Source of the DNA: Myxococcales bacterium
GTDB lineage: Bacteria; Myxococcota; Polyangia; Fen-1088
NCBI GenBank assembly: GCA_003153875.1
Contig: PMBY01000196.1
Location: forward strand, 28,093-35,800
Length of the DNA stretch: 7,708 bases
Direction: 5' to 3'
The notes below the pieces were generated by a model. It was given only the letters and a program-made list of their open reading frames with translations, did not search any database and was not told the DNA's origin. Position numbers and translations under genes: made by a program. Below, piece after piece: positions 1-6,115 of this stretch (the first letter of the stretch is position 1; the number at the start of each line of letters is the position of its first letter).

Positions 1-606
1 CTAGCACTGCCGGTGTTTCCACCGGGAACCTACAATTGCCCCGCAGACTTAGGTGTCACCTACCAGCTCACCTTCCTTCTCGCAAACGGCAGCAACCCGA
101 CGGTGACAGAGAACCCGAGCGGCTGCTCGGTGGCGAACATCCCAGGCACATGCGTGCGATCCGTGGGCCCCCCCTATTGGAGCCAGCTCGCACAGGACCT
201 CGGCATACCCGAAGCTGAGATCGATCCCTATCCCGCGAACGTAGGAGGAGACGCGTCCGCACAAGACGGAGCGACGATCGATGCGCGCGGTTGCCTGGGC
301 ACCGCCCCGCTGTGTGCCAGCGGGACGGCGGGCGGAGAGTGTGGAGACTCGCTCACGGACGCCCAGTGCGTAGGCAGCACGTGGAAGTGTCCCACGGGAA
401 CGATTGCCGCGAGTCTCTGTGGTTGCTTCGACTGGCAGCCGACGTGCTCCCCCGGCACGGCCGGCGGCGCATGCGGTTCCGAGACCGTCTCGCCGATTTG
501 CGGTGGGGGATACTGGAGCTGCCCGGACGGGACGGTGTCCTCCGACGACTGTGCCTGCGTGCTCTCCGGCGACGGGGGAGCCGCAAGCGACGGCGGCTGT
601 CCCTGA
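1..606 (+). CDS. C-terminal part of a Cys-rich, probably secreted protein of unknown function
   Basis: The frame is open from the first base, so the real start lies outside the window and 201 residues remain before the TGA at 604-606. A GTG at position 13 could be read as a start but has no visible ribosome site and no signal peptide after it, so a 5'-truncated gene is preferred. The first ~80 residues have scattered Cys and no family I recognise. A short Gly/Asp/Ala linker (about residues 80-96) follows. Then come two tandem 44-residue units (residues 98-141 and 142-185), each with the pattern C-x6-C-x8-C-x8-C-x6-C-x9-C-x-C, sharing a GTAGG core and a W-x-C-P-x-G-T block. The cysteine density implies disulfides, hence an exported protein; the N-terminus that would prove this is missing. 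No catalytic motif is seen. The next gene on this strand starts 192 bases later, so it is not clearly in an operon with it. Confidence 0.75.
   Translation, partial: LALPVFPPGTYNCPADLGVTYQLTFLLANGSNPTVTENPSGCSVANIPGTCVRSVGPPYWSQLAQDLGIPEAEIDPYPANVGGDASAQDGATIDARGCLGTAPLCASGTAGGECGDSLTDAQCVGSTWKCPTGTIAASLCGCFDWQPTCSPGTAGGACGSETVSPICGGGYWSCPDGTVSSDDCACVLSGDGGAASDGGCP
292..555 (+). repeat. Two tandem 132-bp units encoding a 44-residue cysteine module
   Basis: Unit A (292-423) and unit B (424-555) give peptides of exactly equal length with every cysteine in register and 18 of 44 residues identical by eye. The seventh cysteine of unit A is the first of unit B, and the series closes with a last Cys at residue 186. 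Conserved non-Cys positions are the GTAGG run between the second and third Cys, the Trp two residues before the fifth Cys, and P-x-G-T after it. The protein pattern is conserved while the DNA has diverged, so this is an old duplication kept by selection on the fold. Confidence 0.8.
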
Positions 607-684
607 AGGCCGAACGGGACTCGCCAACCGTCCTGTACCAAGAAGCTGCCCCAGTAGGTCGCAGGGCAACACATCGTTCGGCCT
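607..684 (+). other. Possible folded 3' element: 10-bp stem enclosing two small hairpins
   Basis: AGGCCGAACG starts on the base after the stop codon of the first gene (607-616) and is perfectly complementary to CGTTCGGCCT at 675-684. Inside it, GGAC 617-620 can pair with GTCC 630-633, and TGCCC 647-651 with GGGCA 664-668, which would give a three-way junction. No T-run follows, so it is not a standard intrinsic terminator. The rest of the 607-798 gap shows nothing else clear until the palindrome at 783. In GC-rich DNA this could arise by chance. Confidence 0.25.
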
Positions 685-782
685 CGGTGTGGACCATCTG
701 CCGCGGCGGCTCGCCCGGCAGCGCGCGGCCGTCCGGCGCGGTCAACGTACGCCTGTGATGCCCTTGACCCCGGCTCGAGTAG

Positions 783-798
783 GTGTCACTGTTACACT
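783..798 (+). promoter_or_regulatory. Candidate operator palindrome and extended -10 of the toxin-antitoxin operon
   Basis: GTGTCAC-T-GTTACAC at 783-797 is a 15-base palindrome with one mismatched pair, ending one base before the antitoxin ATG at 799. Phd/YefM antitoxins are known to repress their own operons through palindromes with TGTACA-like cores; here the core reads TGT-T-ACA (790-796). The same bases contain an extended -10 box (TG at 790-791, TACACT at 793-798). A -10 there would start transcription near 805, where a second in-frame ATG lies, so the message could be leaderless. No convincing -35 is seen at the usual distance; TTGACC at 764-769 is too far away. The assignment is inference from position and pattern. 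Confidence 0.4.
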
Positions 799-1047
799 AT
801 GGCGATGAGCATCAGCATCAAGCAGCTTCATCAGACCACGGGCGTGCATGTGCGACGGGCCGCCCAGTCCAGCTCTCCCATCGACGTCACCGACCGGGGC
901 AAGCCGGTTGCCGTGCTGGCCAACCCCGCCCTACTGGCACCCACGCGCCGACGCCGCACCTTGCTGGCCGAGTACAAGGCGCTGCTTTCCCGCAAGTCGT
1001 CGGGCAGTGTCCTTGCCGATCTGGACGCGGTCCGAGGCGACCGATGA
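799..1047 (+). CDS. Phd/YefM-family antitoxin
   Basis: An 82-residue protein with the usual antitoxin plan. An N-terminal DNA-binding part (about residues 5-42) holds the family signature DRGKPVAVL (32-40). A basic stretch (RRRR near 50-53) and a helical C-terminal tail follow, which in this family folds on binding the toxin and blocks its active site. The protein should neutralise the PIN toxin encoded directly downstream and repress the shared promoter, probably through the palindrome at 783-797. The ATG at 799 is taken as start; ATG 805 is an alternative that would keep the whole fold. No good Shine-Dalgarno is visible before either one. The stop TGA overlaps the toxin start as ATGA (1044-1047), the usual arrangement for this class. 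Confidence 0.88.
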   Translation: MAMSISIKQLHQTTGVHVRRAAQSSSPIDVTDRGKPVAVLANPALLAPTRRRRTLLAEYKALLSRKSSGSVLADLDAVRGDR

Positions 1048-1472
1048 TCGCGTGCGACACCTCCGCGGTGGCCAAGTTCTACGTGCCGGAAAGGGAGTCT
1101 CGGTCCATTCGCCGGTTGCTTGAGCAGGCGGATCGGGTTTGCGTGTGCGAGCTGGTGCGGCCCGAGATCATGGCGGTCTTTCACCGCCGCTTGCGCGAAG
1201 CAAGCTGGAGCCGGCAGGATTTCCTCGCAGCGGTTCGTCAGTTCCAACACGATGACTTGGCCGGCTTCTGGACCTGGTTGCCCGTCGATGGCTTCGTTCT
1301 GAGGGCTGCCGCCGAGATCTTCGCCACGCTGCCTCCGACGATCTTCCTGCGCTCGTCGGACTGCATTCACTTGGTCACGGCCTTGCATCATGACTTCACC
1401 GAGTTCCTCACCTTCGACGCCCAGCAAACCCGGGCCGCTGCGGCGCTGGGCCTGACCCCGGTGACAGGGTGA
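1044..1472 (+). CDS. vapC: PIN-domain ribonuclease toxin, VapC type
   Basis: A 142-residue single PIN domain, the normal length for VapC toxins, which are Mg2+-dependent endoribonucleases that cut tRNA, rRNA or mRNA when the antitoxin is lost. The acidic residues expected to hold the metal are in place: D5 in the opening C-D-T-S-A strand, E41 in RPEIM, D106 in SDCIHL, and D125 in TFDAQQ near the C-terminus. It looks intact and active. The ATG overlaps the antitoxin stop by four bases, with GAGG at 1034-1037, six bases upstream, as ribosome site. The frame extends upstream across the antitoxin, but a longer product would bury the PIN N-terminus, so 1044 is chosen. Its own TGA overlaps the GTG of the next gene by four bases. 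The RNA target cannot be read from the sequence. Confidence 0.9.
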   Translation: MIACDTSAVAKFYVPERESRSIRRLLEQADRVCVCELVRPEIMAVFHRRLREASWSRQDFLAAVRQFQHDDLAGFWTWLPVDGFVLRAAAEIFATLPPTIFLRSSDCIHLVTALHHDFTEFLTFDAQQTRAAAALGLTPVTG

Positions 1473-4400
1473 CGGTTTCCCGCTCGTTCGGCGTGGTCGG
1501 TTTGGTTCTGCTCGGATGGGGGTCTACGGTTCGAGTGACTAGCGCTGCCGAGCCGACTTGGCCATCAGCTCGGGAGGTTTGGCACGACGATTTCGAATCC
1601 CCTGGCCTCAATGCGATGTGGGAGGACCAAGGCAACGGACAGATCGCCGTGGCTGCTGGTGCTGCGCATCCTCCAAGCAGCGGTGGCTTGTCCGTCAATG
1701 TGACCGGCTCGGGCCAAGCCTATCTGCAGCGCTACAACCTCACCGATTGGCCTCACCTGGAATTTCGCGACGACACTTACATCCGCTTCTGGTTTCATCC
1801 CAACGGGGTTTCTATTCCCGCGGGCGAGACCATCCGGATCGTCGTGTTGCGAGACGCGAACTGGAACGTGCTGGCAGGCCTGCGTGTCAGTCAGAACGGT
1901 CCTGCGTATTCTGCCGTGCTGGAACTCCCCGATGGCAGCCTCGACTCCGTGCCGGTTCCGCTTTCCAACGATTGGCACGCCATTGTGCTGGGCACCCTGC
2001 TGCATGACTGGATAGGCGTGTGGGTCGACGCGGGGGCCCCCAGGGTGGTTCACGGCGTGCAACACTCCGTAGATTTCGTGCAGGTTCTCATCATCGGCAA
2101 GGGCGATGGCAACTGGAACGGCACCACCCCTTCGGGCACGGTCTTCTTCGATGACGTTACCCTGCTCTTCGCGACCCACGCGGAGCTCTGGGTCGACGCG
2201 AACAGTGGCGACGTCCAGGCAGCCGGCACCTCGGCCAGCACACCGCTGCGTACCATCAGTGCAGCGGCGAAACTCACTGCGCCGGGCACGGTGGTGCACA
2301 TCGCTCCAGGCGAATACCGGGAATCGGTCGTCTTCCCGGTAGATGGCACCGCCGATAGCCCGATTCGATACGAGGCCACCGCCGGTCCGCACACCGTGCG
2401 CATCCTCGGCTCGGAATCCGCTGCCTCGGTGCAATGGACGCGTCTTTCCAGCCCCTCGGAGATTACCCTGGCGGCCGGGGTGGATATCACAAAGGCCACC
2501 ATCTGGAAGGCGGATGTGAGCGCTTGGGGGCTCAAGCAAGCGCCACGGTTCGTGGGGACCCACACCAGCGACGGGGTGTTTACCCGCTTGCCTCTGGCTC
2601 GCGAGCCGGATTGGACGGTCGCGGTGCCCCACCAATACCACCAGTTCTGGTGGGCCGCCGAAGGAGGATCTTCCCCCTCTAGCTGTGACCCGGTGGCAAC
2701 GCCCGACTGTGACAAGCCCGAGCGCTCCGATCAGTACCTGGTGGACAAGAGCGACGACGCAGACCCAGTGGGAGTGGAACCTGGCAGCCTGAAGACGCTG
2801 GGGGATGTGACCGGCGCGACCATCTTCGTAAAGGACTGCATCACTGGACACTACACCTACCGCAAGCACGTGGCCGAGACCATCGAGCCTGGCAAGATCC
2901 GCATCGAGAAGTTCCCGGAGCAGTGGAGCGGCTTGTGCGACTTCGACGGCGACACGAACGAACCTGCGCTCGGGCTCTATTCCAAGTACTTCATCGAGGG
3001 GCTATCCAAGTTCATGGACACCCCCGGCGAGTGGTACTTCGACCAGGCCAAGCAGCTCCTCTACATTTGGACCCCCGACGGCAGCAGTCCCGACCAGGCA
3101 GGCGTCGAGATCGCTGTGCGGGATATTGGGCTCGACCTGTCACATCGCTCGTACTTGAACCTGGTCAACCTCGACATCCTGTTGGTCGGCGACACGGCGA
3201 TTCGCATTGCCAACAGCGACACCATCGCGGACAAGTCATACGGGATCACGTTGCAAGGGTTGGACGTATCGTGGGCGATTAGTGGCCTGTATTTGGGCCA
3301 GGCGCCCATCCAGGGCACCCCGGCTGACAGTCAGATTCGCACCTTGACCCTGCAAGATTCGCGCATCCACGACATCGACGGGGAGGGGATCTGGACGTGG
3401 ACTGGGTCGGGATCCAATCTCGCCCAGCCGGGTGTCACTGACTTGCGGATCGTGCACAACGAATTCGCTCGACTGGGATTCCGCGACCAGGAGCAAGCCG
3501 GAGCAGGCATGTCCTTCCACCAGGCAGATCACGTCCTGTTCGAGGGTAACTACGTGCATGACGTCGCTCACAACAGCGTGCACTTCTCCCAGGCCAGGAC
3601 CCGTTCCAGCAAAGGCTACGCTCTGCCGCCCGAGGACATCGTGACCGGAGACATCCTGGTGCGCGGCAACCTCTTCGAGAACAACGTGCAGAACGCCGCC
3701 GACGGAGGTGGGCTGAAATTCTGGGGCGCCACCGCGGATCATTCGGATACGTTTCGCGACGTGCTGGTGGTCGGCAACATCTCTCGCAACAACGTGGGTT
3801 GGACGTGGGTGTCGGAGAAACGGCAGAACTGGACCTATCACGGCAAGGGCGGGATGGGCTACTACATCGACTACGCCGGCGGCATCCACTTCTTCCGCAA
3901 CATCGCCTACAACAACGGACTCGAAGGTTTCATGGCCAGCGGCAGTTGGATGGATCAACCCGTGGTCATGGCGAACAATACCTTCGTGGACAGTCCCTAT
4001 GCCATGGGGATTGGCAGCCGCGGCGCCTACGCGCCCACTGACACCGGCTTCGACGTGGTCAACAACATCTTCCTGCACCACCGGAGGTTCGTTCATTCAA
4101 TTGATGCGCCTCAGATCCTGCAAGGCAGCGCTCGCATCGACTACAATCTCTATTATCTCAATGGCTACGAAGCATGGCCGCAGCACACGCCGGGCATCAT
4201 GGCCGGCGACGTTACCAGCAATGCCTACCAAGAGCTGCCCAAGCTGGCCGATGTGCGCGCTGCCATCAACCAGGAAGCCCATGGCGTCGAGGGCGACCCG
4301 GCTCTCGCCAGCTACGATCCCAACGTCACGGATGGCAGGTGGCAGGACTTCCGGCTGACGGCTACCAGCACCCTGGCGATCGACCAGGGCGTGGAGCTAC

Positions 4401-4747
4401 CAGCGTCGCTGCAGGCATTGCTCGCCAAGTTCGGCATCGATACTGGGCAGAAGGGCGCTGCGCTCGACTTGGGGGCGATCGAGTTCGATCCTACGAATCC
4501 CAACGCTCCATTGCAGATCGACGTAGGGCCACGGGATGCTGGAACAGCGCCCGCCACCGTCCCCTGGAGCATTCCGGGTTCCGTAGATGGCGGAGCCACC
4601 ACTCCCACCGGCACAGCGGGCACAGGCGGCAGCGGCGGATGCGGATGCTCTCTTTTGGGCAAGAGCCCAGCAGCAGGGTTGAGCTGGTGGTGCCTGCTGG
4701 CTCTCGGGATCGCGAAGTTGACTTCTAGGCGCGTCCGCAAGCGATAG
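1469..4747 (+). CDS. Exported parallel beta-helix protein with lectin-like domain and MYXO-CTERM-like tail
   Basis: A 1092-residue protein. Residues 1-27 look like a signal peptide (Arg5, hydrophobic core, VTSAA before Glu28). Residues ~35-235 look like a concanavalin-A/LamG-type beta-sandwich, starting at DDFES and ending at FFDDVTLLF. Residues ~239-313 match DUF1565 (WVDANSG, PLRTISAA, IAPGEYRE, PIRYEA), the usual first turns of a right-handed beta-helix. An insert with four Cys (406, 414, 457, 490) and a Ca2+-loop-like DFDGDTNE (491-498) follows, then GEWYFD (520-525) and helix turns from ~560 to ~900 with repeated NN and GN corners. A Gly/Thr/Pro linker leads to the C-terminal sorting signal. 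This fold is common in polysaccharide lyases and some glycosidases; I cannot identify a catalytic site, so substrate and activity are unknown. GTG 1469 is the most upstream start in this frame and keeps the signal peptide; no strong ribosome site is present, suggesting coupling to toxin translation. Confidence 0.85.
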   Translation: MTVSRSFGVVGLVLLGWGSTVRVTSAAEPTWPSAREVWHDDFESPGLNAMWEDQGNGQIAVAAGAAHPPSSGGLSVNVTGSGQAYLQRYNLTDWPHLEFRDDTYIRFWFHPNGVSIPAGETIRIVVLRDANWNVLAGLRVSQNGPAYSAVLELPDGSLDSVPVPLSNDWHAIVLGTLLHDWIGVWVDAGAPRVVHGVQHSVDFVQVLIIGKGDGNWNGTTPSGTVFFDDVTLLFATHAELWVDANSGDVQAAGTSASTPLRTISAAAKLTAPGTVVHIAPGEYRESVVFPVDGTADSPIRYEATAGPHTVRILGSESAASVQWTRLSSPSEITLAAGVDITKATIWKADVSAWGLKQAPRFVGTHTSDGVFTRLPLAREPDWTVAVPHQYHQFWWAAEGGSSPSSCDPVATPDCDKPERSDQYLVDKSDDADPVGVEPGSLKTLGDVTGATIFVKDCITGHYTYRKHVAETIEPGKIRIEKFPEQWSGLCDFDGDTNEPALGLYSKYFIEGLSKFMDTPGEWYFDQAKQLLYIWTPDGSSPDQAGVEIAVRDIGLDLSHRSYLNLVNLDILLVGDTAIRIANSDTIADKSYGITLQGLDVSWAISGLYLGQAPIQGTPADSQIRTLTLQDSRIHDIDGEGIWTWTGSGSNLAQPGVTDLRIVHNEFARLGFRDQEQAGAGMSFHQADHVLFEGNYVHDVAHNSVHFSQARTRSSKGYALPPEDIVTGDILVRGNLFENNVQNAADGGGLKFWGATADHSDTFRDVLVVGNISRNNVGWTWVSEKRQNWTYHGKGGMGYYIDYAGGIHFFRNIAYNNGLEGFMASGSWMDQPVVMANNTFVDSPYAMGIGSRGAYAPTDTGFDVVNNIFLHHRRFVHSIDAPQILQGSARIDYNLYYLNGYEAWPQHTPGIMAGDVTSNAYQELPKLADVRAAINQEAHGVEGDPALASYDPNVTDGRWQDFRLTATSTLAIDQGVELPASLQALLAKFGIDTGQKGAALDLGAIEFDPTNPNAPLQIDVGPRDAGTAPATVPWSIPGSVDGGATTPTGTAGTGGSGGCGCSLLGKSPAAGLSWWCLLALGIAKLTSRRVRKR
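4637..4744 (+). other. MYXO-CTERM-like C-terminal surface-sorting signal
   Basis: The last 36 residues of the beta-helix protein hold G-C-G-C (1057-1060), a short spacer, a hydrophobic segment (about 1069-1085, including SWWCLLALGIA) and the basic end RRVRKR. This three-part tail is the MYXO-CTERM arrangement of Myxococcota, cleaved by a myxosortase and thought to leave the protein anchored at the outer surface through the conserved cysteine. It strongly suggests surface display and supports the myxobacterial origin. The sorting enzyme is not in this window. Confidence 0.75.
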
Positions 4748-4791
4748 CACCGCACCAATTGAGTGCACGAGATCCGGCGAGCGCCCAGTGA

Positions 4792-4827
4792 TCTACTGAC
4801 GCCTAGCTGCTGATGTTTCTCAGTAGA
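4792..4827. terminator. Inverted repeat between convergent genes, possible two-way terminator
   Basis: TCTACTGA at 4792-4799 is perfectly complementary to TCAGTAGA at 4820-4827, whose first bases are the stop codon of the minus-strand gene. A near copy, CTGCTGA at 4807-4813, can pair with TCAGTAG at 4820-4826 around a six-base loop with one G-U pair, so two alternative hairpins compete. No T-run follows on either strand. The position between two gene ends favours a terminator role, but the stem is weak. Nothing else is seen in the 4748-4819 gap. Confidence 0.3.
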
Positions 4828-6115
4828 ATCCAATATTGGAGAGGGTGATGTCCACCGCGTGGGTGGCGGCATCATTGAACCAGTCAAAGGCGTAGAAGAA
4901 ACTCGTGATGCCCGGTCCTGGAATGGACCCGCATGCCTTCTCGTTCTTGAAGCATGCCCAGGGTATTCTGACAGTTTGCGCTCCGGCGGTGAGAACAGCC
5001 TGATAGTCAGCACTATTGCCGTTGGCCAAATTTATGCCTATATCAAGATAATTGCCGGTGGGGAGTGTCGTTACGTTGATGTCAAGCGTGAGGCCGGTTA
5101 GCTTTGATCCATCGATCATCTGGCATCCAGGACCAGCATCGGAGGAGTTTACCTGCAGATTGGCCCCCCATCCGGCATTGCCATCCATGGGTGGTGCTAC
5201 GCTATAGCCCAAATACGAGCCCGCGATGTGCATTGAGTTAGTGGCGCAGGTCATCGTCAGAGTACAGGTGGTGGTGAGATTGTTGCACCACGGTTGATAG
5301 AAGTATCCGTTTGAGATGCCATCGCTTGCCCAGAGACCAATGTTGCAATTGGCATCGAAGGCAAACATCAGCGGATTCGGCGCGCAAGCGTTCCCCGCAA
5401 CTACGCCCGCGTCCGTGGTGCAGGCAGGATACGAGGTTCCAGCCGGGCATGTGACGGTGATCGTGCCCCCTGCGCTGCTCGTTCCACCCGCTGCCGTATT
5501 GCCGCCCGTCGTGCCTGCTCCGGCAGCCCCGCCCGTCGCACCCGCTGCGCTCCCCCCGCCGGTCGTGGTTCCGCCTGAGGCGGTCGTCGTTCCGCCAACA
5601 ACGGTTGTCCCGCCTGTCTTCGTCGTGCCACCGATGACCGCAGTGCCGCCAGTGACAGTGGTCCCTCCAATGACAGTTGTCCCGCCCGTCTTCGTCGTGC
5701 CACCGATGACCGCGGTGCCGCCAGTGATAGTTCCGCCAGTGATAGTGCCGCCAGTCCCGCCAGTGCCCAACGGGGCGTCAACGCTCGAATCGCCTGATCT
5801 GCCGCCACTGCTTGCGTCGGCACTTCCCCCGGCACCCGCTCCGCCACCACTGGTCTCGGAAGCGAGGCTATCTCGCCCACTCGCCAAGTCACCACCGCCA
5901 AACTCGACCGTAGCGCCGTCCTTCGCGACGAGCGCCCCATCGACGCCACTGTCAGCAGCCAGCGTACCGTTGAGCCAGCAGAGATTACCTGCCCCGCAAG
6001 CGTAGCCGGATGGACAGCCTTTGTCGCAGGGGAGTTTTCCGTCCTTGGGATGCGGGTTGAAGCCGCAGCTTGAGACCAGGGCGAGAAGACCGACGACGAC
6101 GGAAAGGCCGCGCAT
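4820..6115 (-). CDS. Lipoprotein with Gly/Thr repeat linker and C-terminal probable carbohydrate-binding domain
   Basis: A 431-residue protein starting at ATG 6115, chosen because AAGGAA lies at 6123-6128, seven bases upstream, and because it gives a classic lipoprotein leader (MRGLSVVVGLLALVSSC, Cys17 lipidated). The frame continues upstream for 52 codons, but those lie inside the preceding gene and would bury the leader. After Cys17 comes a short Cys module (Cys30, 34, 40, 46; CPSGYACGAGNLCW), often seen in myxobacterial lipoproteins. A low-complexity Ser/Gly/Asp stretch and a Gly/Thr linker with 24-residue repeats (about 117-219) follow. The last ~210 residues look like a jelly-roll of the galactose-binding/CBM type (GLTLDINV, NYLDIGINL, QTVRIPWACF, closing ITLSNIGFY). 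It probably holds glycans or sugar polymers at the cell surface; no catalytic residues are seen. It is co-translated with the TPR gene (TGATG overlap). GC in the C-terminal domain is lower than in its neighbours. Confidence 0.83.
   Translation of the reverse strand: MRGLSVVVGLLALVSSCGFNPHPKDGKLPCDKGCPSGYACGAGNLCWLNGTLAADSGVDGALVAKDGATVEFGGGDLASGRDSLASETSGGGAGAGGSADASSGGRSGDSSVDAPLGTGGTGGTITGGTITGGTAVIGGTTKTGGTTVIGGTTVTGGTAVIGGTTKTGGTTVVGGTTTASGGTTTGGGSAAGATGGAAGAGTTGGNTAAGGTSSAGGTITVTCPAGTSYPACTTDAGVVAGNACAPNPLMFAFDANCNIGLWASDGISNGYFYQPWCNNLTTTCTLTMTCATNSMHIAGSYLGYSVAPPMDGNAGWGANLQVNSSDAGPGCQMIDGSKLTGLTLDINVTTLPTGNYLDIGINLANGNSADYQAVLTAGAQTVRIPWACFKNEKACGSIPGPGITSFFYAFDWFNDAATHAVDITLSNIGFY
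5604..5731 (-). repeat. 72-bp tandem duplication in the Gly/Thr linker of the lipoprotein
   Basis: On the plus strand a unit beginning GTTGTCCCGCC runs 5604-5675 and starts again at 5676; the second copy matches for 56 bases with three differences before breaking into shorter repeats (AGTGATAGT, about 5732-5760). In protein terms this is a 24-residue unit starting GGTAVIGGTTKTGGTT at residue 132 and again at residue 156. The high DNA identity points to recent slippage or unequal exchange, so linker length probably varies between strains. Confidence 0.8.

Noticed and set aside
51..61. AGGTGTCACCT, resembling part of the candidate operator at 783
   Set aside because: It lies in the reading frame of the first gene, far from any start, and lacks the second half-site; probably chance.
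49..672. Minus-strand open frame of 207 codons opposite the Cys-rich gene
   Set aside because: The plus strand carries the exactly spaced tandem Cys units, which cannot be chance; the antisense product has no recognisable feature.
783..1043. Upstream extension of the toxin frame from a GTG at 783
   Set aside because: It would overlap the entire antitoxin and place 87 unrelated residues before the PIN domain, whose conserved N-terminal strand starts at ATG 1044.
1565..2869. Long minus-strand open frame (434 codons) opposite the beta-helix gene
   Set aside because: It is a GC-rich antisense shadow: the plus strand has a signal peptide, DUF1565 motifs and a sorting tail, while the antisense product shows no domain or signal. 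The same applies to the minus-strand frame at 3236-4096.
4830..4839. Perfect 10-base palindrome CCAATATTGG
   Set aside because: It encodes the conserved-looking end (SNIG) of the lipoprotein binding domain, and a single short palindrome in coding DNA is not evidence of a site.
5316..6005. Plus-strand open frame of 229 codons rich in Pro and Val
   Set aside because: It is the antisense of the Gly/Thr repeat linker of the lipoprotein gene; the composition follows from the repeat and no start signal is seen.
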